From: Amaurobius ferox
Lineage: Eukaryota; Arthropoda; Arachnida; Araneae; Amaurobiidae
NCBI GenBank assembly: GCA_951213105.1
Contig: OX578142.1
Location: 8,976,149-9,040,148 of the forward strand
Reading direction: 5' to 3'
DNA: 64,000 bases
In this document: one piece after another, positions 21,392 through 32,639 of the stretch
How positions within the stretch are numbered: position 1 is the stretch's first letter
Layout of the letters: each line of letters begins with the position of its first letter
Notes under the pieces: generated by a model
Told to the model about the DNA's origin: nothing
Databases searched by the model: none
Seen by the model: only the letters and a program-made list of their open reading frames with translations
Program-made: the position numbers and the translations under genes

Positions 21392-21470
21392 ATGCTGTAA
21401 AAAATCCTTCGAAGACTATTATGTTAACCAAACAGGTCAAGGCAGGGACGTAAGTACCCGGGGGGGGGGG
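21375..21470 (+). pseudogene. pX-like Polinton protein, N-terminal fragment
   Basis: ATG at 21375 overlaps the end of the capsid-type ORF by 17 nt in another frame. Early residues include D-Y-Y-V-N-Q-T-G-Q-G, resembling the Y-Y-x-x-Q-(A/S)-G-x-G signature that opens the small basic/amphipathic virion protein following the capsid gene in Polintons. Coding character is lost in a poly-G run at 21461 and the remainder is absent. A C-terminal part of such a protein occurs at 30912-31115. Confidence 0.5.
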
Positions 21471-21595
21471 TCACACCCCCCTGGCTCAAAAAACTCGGAA
21501 AAATTGGCAATCACTCGGAAAAAATCCAAATAAGAGTGGGTTTTATTTATTATAAATTTCACTTTGAAAACTTTTTTTTTACTTTAATTTTCTAA

Positions 21596-22165
21596 ATGTC
21601 CACTACAAAATCACAATTTTTCTTTGGTGAAACAAAATATAAGTCCATGTTGAAGCAAAGCCATCTGATGGACGTGGGACAATGGTTTCTTTACGGTGTC
21701 ATAAATCCCCTTCAAATGCAAATGGCTGGGGGCGAACGAGGGTGGTCCCAGAAGTCCCCAATCTTTGTCGGTATTTTTATTGAGGAAAGTCCGAGACGCA
21801 GATCTGGCACCCGGCGGGTGCAGATCATTTGTAGAACACATTTTCGCGGACAAAACCATCGAAGACCAATTAGGTTCTGATAAGAGCTCTTTGGACAAAA
21901 CCTCTTTTCTTCACTACATGCAGTCGAAAAAACAGCAGGAGAAAAATAGTGAAACCGTAGATGGATGAAACACATTGTCCAGGGATTTGGAAAGCAAGCC
22001 CAGTGTGTGCTCACTTAAAAGTGTCTTTAATTAGGCAAATAATTTATGACTCTCAGGAAAATGTCTGTAAAAAGCATATGATCTTCATTCAGTCAAGCCT
22101 AGATTCCTTCATTTCTTCGCAGACCAGAGTAAGTAGGCCAGCTTCTGTATGCGTAGTTTATTAAA
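21596..22165. other. coding-like debris of unknown origin
   Basis: Several overlapping open frames. The most protein-like is 21765-21968 (+), with F-V-E-H-I-F-A-D-K-T and H-Y-M-Q-S-K-K-Q. No family was recognised. It follows the point where the Polinton-like cassette breaks and may belong to a different repeat. Confidence 0.2.
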
Positions 22166-24640
22166 CACATTTCGTGTTCAACAGGAAAATAATGTGTAAC
22201 CGTGAAAGGTAAGGTAGTGCTTTTAAATTATTTAAAAGCATGCATAAGAATCGGTTATATATATTTCTCATATTTATTATTATTTAGTTTTATTGCTTTG
22301 TTTAATTTTGTTATAAAATTCATATGCTTTTTGAAAGCATCTTTTAACAATCCATAGCTAACACAAATAAATTTTTTGCGACAAAATAAAATCGCAAATT
22401 GAGAATGAAATACTGAACTAGATAAAAAATCAGCAGTGGCTTCAATAGGGCCAGAAAGGGCCAAAAATTAATCCTGCCCGACCGGACAATACCAATGCTT
22501 AAAGACCATTGAGTCTCTGTGTGATCCGGTCGGAAATAATTTGTATTCATATGTGTTAGAAATATGAATGCGTGAAATACTTCTACGAAGAATCGAGATA
22601 AAGTTTTTTTTTTAAATATTTATTTTTACATAGCTGAAATAAAGACAATAATTTCATGTATTCAATTAAAATTAATTTGAAAAGTTTTCAAAATTAAACA
22701 TGTTCGACTCAGTTGTACTTTTTAAAAGTCCGAACCCGGTCCGACACAGTGTTATAACACTCGGGCAGGGTCCTAGCCGAAATGATTTTACGTAAATACC
22801 ATTTTCCTATGTAGGTAATTTATTTTTCTTTGACTTTTCCAAAACAATTTTAAATATTAAGGTATCGAAAATAGAACCACTTTTTCAAAATAGTTCAAAA
22901 TATTAAAGCATCGAAATTAGAACCACCTTTTCAAAATAGTTTAAAATATCGAAATTAGAACGACCTGTTCAAAATGTTAAAATAAAGGAATTGTTGTCCT
23001 ATATTTCAAAAACTGATAATCCGATCCAAAATCTAATTATATACTCTTATATAGTTTTTAAAGGGCTACAGATTACCTAATGTAGTTCATAGCTACCTCT
23101 CTTAGTTTTCGAGAAATAAGAATTTATAAACTTGAAAAACGGTAAATTTTCAATCTCTTTCAACTTAATAAAACGATTTCTCGAAAATTATATTAGATCT
23201 TTAAAAACAAATTATTAATCTAGAACCTGGATTTCCTACTAAACATTCTTGTCGCTTAATGTTTATCTTTTATAATTTAGAAGAAAGTTCAAGTGAAAGC
23301 AAAAGGAGACTAAAACTGCTCTGACAAAATCTTTATAGTTTATCGAAAAAAAATGTCAATATATTAAAATGTTGAAATTATTTTTATATATATGTAAATG
23401 GTACTATATTTCCGACAAAATAAATAAAGGTTAAGTTGATATTTTTATGTATTAAGTTCGGAGATATAAGCGTTTAAAATGTTTATATTTTTCGTAACGT
23501 CTCGATTCCCGCCAACCATATATACCCGAATCATGCATGTTTTTCACATTAAAATTTATACAATGCTTTGTCATTTCATATTGTGATTATTTTTGAGGAG
23601 AATATTATATATATCAAATAATTGCGGGGGAAAAAACAATTCAAGGCTTTTTTTTTTTTTTTTTGGCGACTTGTTTTTCCTGATGATGTATTTTTTTTAT
23701 TTTTTTTTCTAAATTGAGAAATGAAAGAAATTGCATAAAAGTATGCAAGTGCGAAAACGGGTTTAATATTTTAATTCATATTTGCAACTAGTTATTTAAA
23801 ACAATTCATTATATTAGAAAGTTAGGCTTCCTAACCCCTGAAAGACGCTACTAATGTATAAAACACAGAACTCAGGAAAAATTTTGGGGATGATAGCAAC
23901 AAATAATTTCTACAAATATAAGAATTGAAAATTATTGTGTTTAACTTATGGCTGCATATACTGAAAAAATTGAAATAGGAAAAATACGAAAAATTGAAAG
24001 TTTGATTAACTTAAAATGTTATTAATTTTATAACTTAAATAAAGTTAATTAACTCTTAAATTGCAGTATTTTTTTAAGTTATAAATACTAACAGAACCGA
24101 CCAAAGAGACGTTTTCCAAAAGATAGGACAGCGCTTTCATTGCAGATTCCGACATCGATACTAGAGTTATTCTAGTTCTGGGAACGTCCCCTTCAGGCGG
24201 GTTCTGTAAACATTAACTCTTGGTTTTGACCATAGTCCATAGACAAATCGTGAAGTTTGACCGCAATCTTTGTAAAATTTAATACCAACTGCGTAATAAG
24301 ACTGAATGTGTCTGTCTCTATAAAAGTTCACGAATTTGTGGATTATAGCAAGTTTGTGTTTCCATTTCACATCAGATATATGTGTAGAGCGCTGAAAAGC
24401 GCAAAAGCGATCCACATATACTGTTATTTTCAATAGAAACGCATTTTTTATGGAAAATAATTGGCTGATATATTACCAGAAAAAATGAAAGTTATTTTAT
24501 GTTTGTATTTTAAACTATTTGTGATTGAATAATTTAAAGGATTTACAACTTTTTAAATGCAGTCGTCATTTGTATGAAATTTTATATGTTTTGAGTTGAA
24601 ATAAACATGTTTTATTAATTCCTTCGTATAAATTAAATGC
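22166..24640. other. AT-rich non-coding stretch
   Basis: No gene recognised. It contains a three-copy ~45-bp repeat around 22860-22980 (GAAATTAGAACCACCTTTTC-type units) and long poly-T tracts at 23645-23710. Confidence 0.45.
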
Positions 24641-24699
24641 ATGGAAATATTTATATTTAGAAAGTTGAATAAATATTATAATAGCGCCGAAAATCAAAA

Positions 24700-25010
24700 T
24701 TCAGTATTGCAGTCATGCCGAAAATCGCAACTCGAGTTTTCGACGGATCTACACATTTTGGGACCTCTAGAATACGAAAAAACTATTTTTAGCCTGACGT
24801 TTGTGTGTGTCTGTGCGTTTGTCTGTCTGTGTGTCTGTCTCTGCAATGTATGTATCCACTCTAACTCAAAAACTAATGAACCAAATTTTATAAAATTTGG
24901 TAAATAAGTCACGTGTGGGTTACTCTGGTGCTGATTAGATTTTGGTACGATTAAAAAAAAAATAGCCTGCCTTTTTTTGGGGAAATGGCCCGCAAAAATC
25001 TTCAAAATTT
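24700..25010. repeat. TGTCTG-rich dispersed repeat
   Basis: A TGTGTCTGTGCGTTTGTCTG tract is followed by a non-repetitive segment (ACTCAAAAACTAATGAACC, AAATTTTATAAAATTTGG). A similar design, TCTGTCTGTCTGTATG then ACCGAATTTAATGAAATTTT, recurs at 59605-59700, suggesting one dispersed family with a hypervariable microsatellite head. Class unknown. Confidence 0.5.
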
Positions 25011-27030
25011 AAAATAAAAACTACGCACGTTCAAATATATCAATTTAATACTTGTTTTATACGTAATGTTTAACGATGAAAAGAGTAAGACCAACCCCAT
25101 TGCAGGGACTAGCCGTTCTCGAGATTTTTATTTATTTATTTTTTTTTTTTTTACCTGAAGAATGCAAAGTGAATTAAGTCGCAAAATTTAATAACGAATA
25201 TGCAATAAAAAGGCAAATTTGATATAATATCAGAAAAGTATCCATGTTATTTTCAGCAATTAAACTCAATTTAGTTCACAATGAAATAGAAAATGACAAA
25301 GTGACTTTGAATCTGCAGGGAAAGTCAGGTGCTGTTCGCATTAGATTTTTTTAAATTACTGTAATTAAACCTTTTTGCATAATAATTATCATATTAGAAA
25401 ATTTTCACCTGCTGATATCATTACAGAAAGCACTTGTGCTGTGCATATTTTTAAAAGCTTTTTTTTTTTATAGAATACGATTTAAACATTTATTACATCC
25501 TACAAATTTTTATTAGAAAGTTAAATAATTTATATAAAGTTAACTTCCAGAGTTTTCAAATGCAATAAGTTAAAGAAAGGACAAACAGAATTATGTCAGA
25601 TAAGCTTTCAGGAAAAATGCTTTTCCATCGGACTTTCTAAAGGAAAGGAAATAACATCTTAGCTTACATGCTTGTCTTACAATTTTATAATAACTAGCAC
25701 AAAAATCATTGTATCAGAATTGAACGAGTAAACATGAGCGGTTTTAGTGATATGAAACATTAAGCGATGCAAGCTTTTCCATAAAATGTATTATTCTATA
25801 CTGTGAAGACAACCAATCCATTAGCGTTCCTGTTGAGTGCCGAGACTGCTGTTTGATAATTCCATTGTGGTAAGACTAATCTAAACAAAAATTGGATTCA
25901 GCTCCTATTGCAAATAACAATGATAGTTCACTGCGCGGCCGCACATGCGTTTGCACTCCACTCTCTACGCGGGCGTAATACGCCCTCGATAAACGCCCAA
26001 ATGATTACGATATGGGTTTGAATATGCGGGCGCGCATTTAATCCGCATATGCAAAACGTACGCCCTAAATAAGCGCTTAAACACACCTTCTCTCATTGCG
26101 CTGTGACACCCTCTGGATTGAACGAAAAGCAGGGAGGTAATGATCGGGATTATGATTTTTGTTATCTGATTCAAATGATTTTTTCACAAAATGCTTTTAA
26201 TGACAAAGAATTGTATTTTATTTTGAAAACTATAAGTCATATCTTTAAAATTCAAGAAATAAGAAAACTTCTCAATTTAAATCACTTCATGTCTTTCGTC
26301 TGCTTTGTTTCCGTGAATGGTGAAAAGTAAAATTAGAGAATTAAATGCTATCTCCGAATATTTTCCTGCTATAGAAGATATTTATCGAGCGAATTCTTAT
26401 AACAATTTGCACATTTAAAAAATCCAAATTATCTGTAAAATTCTGAAAGTTAGTATTTTTGATTTTATCACCCAAATCGTGTCGTGCCAATTATTTGTAA
26501 CTGTCTGACATATGTCTCTCATTCTTTAAAGAATTGTCTGCTAGGATAAATTGGTTTAAAAATGGCGAAATTTCGACTTTAAATATTCATAACCTTTAAA
26601 ATAATTGGAATTTAAAAAAAATCTCGGCGAGGTTTATATTTGCATAAGCTGAGATACCACCGCTATACAGATTTTCACAGCTGTTGAAAACTTGGATTTT
26701 CCGCTACGCGGTATATACACACAGAAAGAGACATCTTGCAAAATACCATAAATAACAATAATACAAATTTTACTCGACCGTTTGATATTAAATTGTGTAT
26801 AAATTAGAATGTTACACTAAAATGTTAACTATGTCGAATGGTTTTGTAAACCCATTATTAATCGAGAAAAATATGTTAATTAATTGCGTGCCCAATCAAT
26901 CAAAATTTGCATTTGTTATAATTCTGCTGTTGTACATTTTGTAGGCACAGTTTATATATTATATTTTTATTAATAAATAATCATTATTTTATTCATAATT
27001 ACTATTATTTTATTTTCAGAATCCAATTTT
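25011..27030. other. AT-rich stretch with one GC-rich island
   Basis: Mostly AT-rich. 25930-26110 is a GC-rich island with GCGGCCGC and repeated CGCCC/GGGCG words, but no terminal repeats or ORF of note. No gene recognised. Confidence 0.4.
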
Positions 27031-27044
27031 TCTTTCCCGTTCCA

Positions 27045-27088
27045 ATCCCCCCCCCCCACCCCCCCCCCCCCCACCCAAAAAAAAAAAG
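27045..27088. repeat. poly-C/poly-A tract
   Basis: Long C runs broken by single A residues pass into a poly-A run. Similar homopolymer C/G tracts occur at 16591-16604 and 50132-50149. Such tracts are prone to sequencing and assembly error. Confidence 0.8.
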
Positions 27089-27604
27089 AAAATATATATG
27101 TATATTATTTAAAATTAAACAGAGTTATTTCAAAATAATAAATCAACATTGATAGGTGCGAAATATTGTATTCAGATCTTTTGCGGCCATCATTTGGTAT
27201 TTGAATAGTCACAACCTCATTACTAAAGATATTCTTTGCTAAAGCTGTCCATGGTCCCCACAAGGGGGTGGATAGCAGGGCTACACCTAATAACTCTTTC
27301 TAAATACCTTGCGGCTACACCCAGGGGACCCGGCGGAACGGTGCGCCTTTCAGGGTATTTTCTGATTGACTAATTGACAGCTGCTTAAAAAAAAATAAGA
27401 AGGCACTGTTTTTTGTGATTTTGAGAAATTTGAAAAATAACAACTGTAATATGATTTTTTTTTTATCAAAGAGGGCCCCAATTCGTGGCTATATCATTAA
27501 CCGTCACTGTCTTTAAAAATATGGCGTGACAAATAAGATCAATCACGATCGCCGTCTCATCGCATCGTTTCCATTTTACCATGAAGAAACACTACTTGTA
27601 CTCA

Positions 27605-27840
27605 GGGGCGCTGACAAAATTTCCGGGCCCTTATGCAAAACCTTGGGACCCTATGCAACTCACGGTAGCGGCTCCTTACGCCCTCATGTATTATTAATGC
27701 TCAATTGTCCATGAATTTTTGGATACTCTTCTTTTTTTCAAGGTCCGCCATAAAGGGAGGGGATAAGTGGAACTAATATCCAAGGGCCCGCAGCTCATAG
27801 GGGGCCCTTAAAGAATTTTGGCCAGGAGGCCCGTCCTAAG
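27605..27840. mobile_element. possible hAT-type remnant
   Basis: Begins CAGGGGCGCTGACAAAATT and ends in GGGCCCTTAAAGAATTTTGG, which are loosely inverted (AAAATT with GGGCCC on each side). CAGGGGCGC starts are common in hAT elements. No transposase or target duplication could be shown, so this is tentative. Confidence 0.25.
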
Positions 27841-29096
27841 ATGTGGGGACCATGAAGCTGCCACTATAAGTGGGAAACAAGAAGGTGATGAAATTGATCT
27901 TATATATTAAATATCAATGAAGAAACCAGTAAAATTGATCAAAATAATGAATAACATAAATTTTTATTTTTGAAAATCAGCTGTTCATAAAATAGTAATG
28001 CTTTATGATATTTAAATCACTTCTGATTTTATTTGCGCCACTTAATATGCACTAGTTTCCTGTAATAATTTACCTATACTAAAAATGTTGATGTTCAATT
28101 CAAAAAATATTTTTTTTACATTTTGTGGACTTCCCTTCTCTGCAATTGGTTTATTTAATTTCACGTTCCTTCGAAGTATTTATTTCTCGGAGACTTTGAA
28201 CGAAGTTGAAGAATTTTTATAAACCAGCAAAGTCCGCGTACTTCGTGCGATACGCTCGTCCAAGTACACCACTGACATGCATGGGAAACAGGAACCGGCG
28301 GACATCAACTGCCACCGGTCCTCCCATCCACTCCTAATATCCACAGTCGCATGCGAATCATTCAGCCCTCCAATTAAATATTGCTATCTCTTATACGACT
28401 CCCTATTAAAACATACATACTATATCAACTCCTAACATAACGCAATGAATTTACGCTCCCCTGTAATTCTTAGCAAACCAATTTATCCAGTTAATACCTC
28501 AAACTATTCATCTCAAATTTTTAATTGGTCTGGCCATACCATGGAAGAAAAGAGGCTAAATTTATGGGCCATATAATTCAGCTCCAACCAATCTATCTAT
28601 AAACAAAGTTTGTATAATTGCATTATTTACAAAGTGATTTTGAAGATAAAGCAGAAAACAAGTCTCTCTAACTCCATGGCTTAGATATTCATGTTCTGAA
28701 TTTTTAAATTGGGATGACCTCTCAAAATGAACTTTCCTAGTCAGCTGAATCATGGAGGTGGTCTCACTTCTAACTCTATGAGCTGAATACAATTTTCCTT
28801 TTATTTCTTTAAGCATTGAGTTCTCATAACCATGCAAATGCATCATGTTGTGGCAACACCTTCGACCTGGGGTTATAAACACAAAAATAGCAAAAAGGCC
28901 AAACTTTAAGAGGTTATTTTCCCAGATCCAAGGATTAATTTGAAAAACAATTTTCAAATTTGGATTCAGCAGGGTAAACAGAAGTTTTTTCAGCCTTCGG
29001 TGTTGCATTCGGTGCTCTGACATACTGACACTGAGCTTTTAGAAACGTGATTAAAAATTCGTTCAAATCACTGCTGAAAAAACATTGAAGCTATAT

Positions 29097-29640
29097 ACAC
29101 TCTGTTGCAAAACATTATATGCACTAACCTACAACCGCGAAGCTCGGCATGTATATGTCGTTTGAGGAAATATGCAAATGATTAGAATGTGGGATCAATT
29201 AAAAACGTTTTATTAAGAAATGGTGACAAGAAGCTGACATTTTAGTAAGTGGTAATCGGCTATAAAAGTCGATATTCTGTGTGGCATATGGTCAGTTAGG
29301 TTGCTTATGTCCCTCTGCGGAAGATCCTACCACAAATGTTGCGACTGATCAGCTAATTCAGTGGTATTCAGGGAAGGCTGCAATTTCTGTCCCAGCATGT
29401 CCCAGACGTTCTCTATTGGTGATAGATCTGGGACCTGGATGGCCATAGGAGGGTATTAAATCTTTGAAGACATTGTTGAGAAAGTTGTGCAGTATATATT
29501 CGAGCTTTGTCTTGTTGGTAAATGTAACCTGGGCGACATGGCAACATAGGCAGAACAATCGGCTGCAGAATACCGTTGACGTACAAGCGAGTCATTAGAT
29601 TGGCTTGCAACAACTAGAGGAGATCTTTCTTCTTTCGACC
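29097..29640 (-). pseudogene. Tc1-like transposase C-terminal remnant
   Basis: On the minus strand: G-Y-I-Y-Q-Q-D-K-A-R, H-T-A-like I-Y-T-A-Q-L-S-Q-Q-C-L, W-P-S-R-S-Q-I, and in another frame E-N-V-W-D-M-L. These mark the second aspartate region (Q-Q-D-x-A-x-x-x-x-A), W-P-x-x-S-P-D-L and the E-x-x-W final catalytic block of Tc1 transposases. Frames are broken. The right end TTTTGCAACAGAGTG, next to TA, looks like a real element terminus. The 5' half is missing. Confidence 0.7.
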
Positions 29641-29649
29641 CAGACCGTA

Positions 29650-29880
29650 CGACCTACCCGAAAGTGTAAGGTATCTGTTTGGATGGTCGGGATATTCCCA
29701 TTCAATTTAGACTAGAATCCAGTGAGGGACACAACCACAGTTACCGTACCCTTCTCCTACCACCAACCTCTCGTAACCCACATATTTAGGTCTTAGATAA
29801 GCGTCCGCTTTACAGAATCGCACCTTCAAGCGCGGATGATTTTCGCCAACTCCGAAAGGAACCACGGCCGAACAATGTTA
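29650..29880 (-). repeat. SINE body (same family as 49.4 and 55.4 kb)
   Basis: The minus strand contains CGAGAGGTTGGTGGTAGGAG, then GGGTACGGTAACTGTGG, then TCTAGTCTAAATTG and CCAAACAGATACCTTACAC. These align in order with the body of the 5S-headed element at 55434-55560. No 5S or clear tRNA head is visible at this copy. Confidence 0.65.
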
Positions 29881-30797
29881 AAGTGTAATATGCACCCACT
29901 CCAGTTGTATATTATAGATCACTGTTATACGAAGTTTTTTGGCTTCGGAGCCCCTTTTTGAAATTTAATTTAATACCGGGACCCCAAAATGAGAAAAAGT
30001 CCAAATTGTGTGCATCAAAATTCTTTAATTTTCTGTAAATTTACACGAAACTATAACGCACGTTGAAAAACTCTGCATTGCTCAATGTTAATTTCAAACC
30101 AAATTTATACGCATACGATCCACACACCTGGAAAAAAATAAAGAAAATAAACGATCCTTTCTCTAGGAGAGCTCAGGTATGTGCAACCATCGGAGAGAAA
30201 CCGCAGTCCTCCCCACATCATTAAGGGAGATGCATTTTTTAAAAATAAAATGTAGTATTTAAAAAAAAATTGTTAGAATGCGATGATACACACAACTTTC
30301 TATAGAATTCAAACTGTAGAACTGAGCTAATCTTCCTGTTTAGGATGCTGCGAAATAAATATCAGATAACCTAAAAAATACAATTTAGATGTATTTAAGA
30401 ATATGTGTATATTCACATGCAGGTAGATTTTCTATTGGATCATTTTGAATTTTTTTTTTACGTACGAAATTTAATACTTTTTCAAATATATTTAAAATTT
30501 TGTTAATTCTTACCCTAGATACTTGCCTTGTTTTAAATGGTAGCTAAAGGTCTGGGCATTTGCACAACACATCCGATAATTAATAAAAAATGTATAATTA
30601 TTTATAAATAAACAAAGAAAACCCAAAAACAGTCTCAAAACCCAAAATTTGGTTTTGAGACTTTTTTTTTAATTGGGGCATGGGACATATGCACAAAACA
30701 TTCGAAAATTAAAACAAATAATTGCCGTGTAGACTTTGAACTGCACAAATGTCACTAGAACAGCAATTCACTCGTCCCAAAACAAAAGTTAACTCAC

Positions 30798-31115
30798 TTG
30801 TTTATACAGTCTGAAATTTTCAATATTAGTCGGAAAAATTCCCTTCACACACCCCCAGCCAAGATTGACCACTTACATCCCTGGGTCAAGGCCTTAATTA
30901 CTACCAAGGAAGCACTTTTCAGAAAGGCTATGGCTTTGGAAGCCTTTTTCAGAGCGGCTGTTCCACTTTTAAAGTTGGGGGCGAAAGCCGTCGGAAGACA
31001 AATGTGGCATAGCGGAATGAATGTGTTGAATGACGTAACTGGAGGAGAGAATTTTCAAGCGGCTGTCCAACGCGCCACCATGCCTGCTCATAACAGACAC
31101 AATGCCTGCTCATAA
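30798..31115 (+). pseudogene. pX-like Polinton protein, C-terminal part
   Basis: The open frame is convincing from about 30912: a helix with F-F-R-A-A-V-P-L-L-K-L-G-A-K-A-V-G-R-Q, then G-M-N-V-L-N-D-V-T-G-G-E-N-F. The pattern F-R-x-x-(L/V)-P-L-L-K-x-G-A-K-x-(V/I)-G-(K/R) followed by G-x-x-V-L-x-D-V-x-x-G-x-N-F recurs in the small virion protein of Polintons. The upstream ~38 residues are probably not genuine. The frame ends within a 22-bp tandem repeat. Its N-terminal half is not here; a matching N-terminal start lies at 21375. Confidence 0.6.
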
Positions 31116-31167
31116 CAGACACAATGCCTGCTCATAACAGACACAATGCCTGCTCATAACAGACCTG
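31080..31167 (+). repeat. 22-bp tandem repeat, four copies
   Basis: ATGCCTGCTCATAACAGACA begins at 31080, 31102, 31124 and 31146. Because 22 is not a multiple of three, reading into the second unit gives TAA. The first and fourth ATG are in the same frame, since 66 is divisible by three. Confidence 0.95.
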
Positions 31168-31562
31168 CTAACGCCACTCTACTCGCGGATGTTGAGCCAC
31201 TCCATACGTTCTCGGTGGGCTTTTTATATTTCATCAACATTTACATTTGGAACTATTCTGTGCGCCTGCACATTCGCATATACGCAGACGTACGCAGAGA
31301 ACTTGTCCGAACGAGACATGGCGTGCTCATGACACCTGCAACGTGGAGCGAATTTACAACGAAAATATTTAACTTTAGCGATGTGTACAAAAGTAGTGGC
31401 TTTGTGGCGAACAACCAACTCCTTGTTCTCAACACCGATGGTCAATGTCACATGCAGCAGCTCTACAAATCCGGTGATGGCCCTTTTCATTTAAAGCCAT
31501 TGGCAGTACAACTGTCGATGGAGCAAATAAATGTGCTAAGGGGGCTTCACAATACAGTGTGA
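31146..31562 (+). CDS. PC4-like (SUB1-type) ssDNA-binding domain ORF
   Basis: 138 residues from the fourth ATG of the repeat. Residues 35-65 read V-R-L-H-I-R-I-Y-A-D, R-R-E-L-V-R-T-R-H-G-V-L-M-T-P-A-T-W-S-E-F, matching the PC4 pattern (V-x-I-R-x-Y/F, G-x-(L/E)-x-P-T-(K/R)-(K/R)-G-(I/V)-x-(L/M)-T-x-x-x-W). PC4 folds bind single-stranded DNA and occur in transcription coactivators and in DNA viruses and mobile elements. The downstream ~70 residues (F-V-A-N-N-Q-L-L-V-L-N-T, V-L-R-G-L-H-N) match no family known to me. Given the adjacent pX-like sequence it is probably Polinton-encoded. Confidence 0.5.
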   Translation: MPAHNRPANATLLADVEPLHTFSVGFLYFINIYIWNYSVRLHIRIYADVRRELVRTRHGVLMTPATWSEFTTKIFNFSDVYKSSGFVANNQLLVLNTDGQCHMQQLYKSGDGPFHLKPLAVQLSMEQINVLRGLHNTV

Positions 31563-31871
31563 ATATATATTGTATATATCTGCATTGGAATATGTATTGT
31601 AAGAATGGTTTTAAGGCAAACTTGCAATAGATTTTAAACGTGTTGGTGTACTGTAAAAAATGGTACTAAAATTACTATGTGAAAACGATTAAATCATATT
31701 CGCTGGCTTTTATTTAAACTGAATGCTAAAATTTTGGGGCGTATCTGTGAAAATTCGTTAGCTTGTTAAATTCTAAACCTCGATATTTCAATTATACCCA
31801 CCACTTTCAAAATGGTCAAATCATATGCAATGCACTATTCAGATTATGCGCGACAAATCATTGGTTAGCAT

Positions 31872-32170
31872 AAGGAGGTTATTAAAATATACTATAAAAA
31901 AAATAAGTGGCAACAGCTCAAAATGCTGACGTCATAGATATAAGGTCATTTTTAATAGAGTAATGAGTGCGGCCAGTTATTAAATTATACTAAAAAAATA
32001 AGTAGCAACAACTTAAAATGCTGACGTCATAGATATAAGGTCATTTTTAATAGAGTAATGAGTGCGTCCAGTTATTAAAATATACTATAAAAAAATAGGT
32101 GGCAACAGCTTAAAATGCTGACGTCATAGATATAAGGTCATAATAAATAGCGTGGTTATAACTCATTTGC
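31872..32170. repeat. 95-98-bp tandem repeat, three copies
   Basis: Units start with ATTAAAATATACTATAAAAA at 31881, 31979 and 32074. Each contains GGCAACAGCTTAAAATGCTG-type sequence and ACGTCATAGATATAAGGTCA. A single inverted unit lies at 18820-18905. Confidence 0.85.
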
Positions 32171-32181
32171 AGTGTGGACAC

Positions 32182-32619
32182 CACAGAATACTATATTCAG
32201 AAGGTTCACTCCCATAGGACCCTATGGCAACATTTTTAACATGGGATGTCGCATAGACAATAGAGCTCGTGAGTTGGACCAACTGAACTACGATGCGTCT
32301 GCCAGATTTGGCGCGTTATCGCTCGCTTGGCTTTTTTTCTTTTATACGGGAGGGGAACAAAATGTTGAGGACTGTACTTTTATAATTTTTGAAACTTCAG
32401 GATTTAAAAATACATTAATCTGCAACATAAATATATTCATTAGTTTAAGAATATTTAAATAAACATAGTTATATATTTCATTCAAATAGTCATAAAATAG
32501 ATTAAAAAATAGACACATTGCATTGTCTCACTATAAAACATGATGCACAAAAAATTACAAGCTAACATACTCAAAAGACTGAAATATTATATAATATTTT
32601 CAGTCTAAAAAGTATACTA
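32182..32619 (+). mobile_element. CACAGA element, copy 1, 5' part
   Basis: Starts CACAGAATACTATATTCAG after GTGGACAC (32174-32181). The reverse complement of that 8-mer borders the opposite end at 42127-42134 and 44866-44873. Here the element is cut at a TA within GTATACTAGCGTG by the large CCCAGGTAGCAC element. ORFs in it are fortuitous. Confidence 0.8.
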
Positions 32620-32639
32620 CCCAGGTAGCACAAATACGT

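Noticed and set aside
28562..29023. 153-codon minus-strand ORF, among the longest in the window
   Set aside because: No recognisable motif and no splice or promoter support; the composition looks like translated non-coding repeat. Left unannotated rather than given a function.
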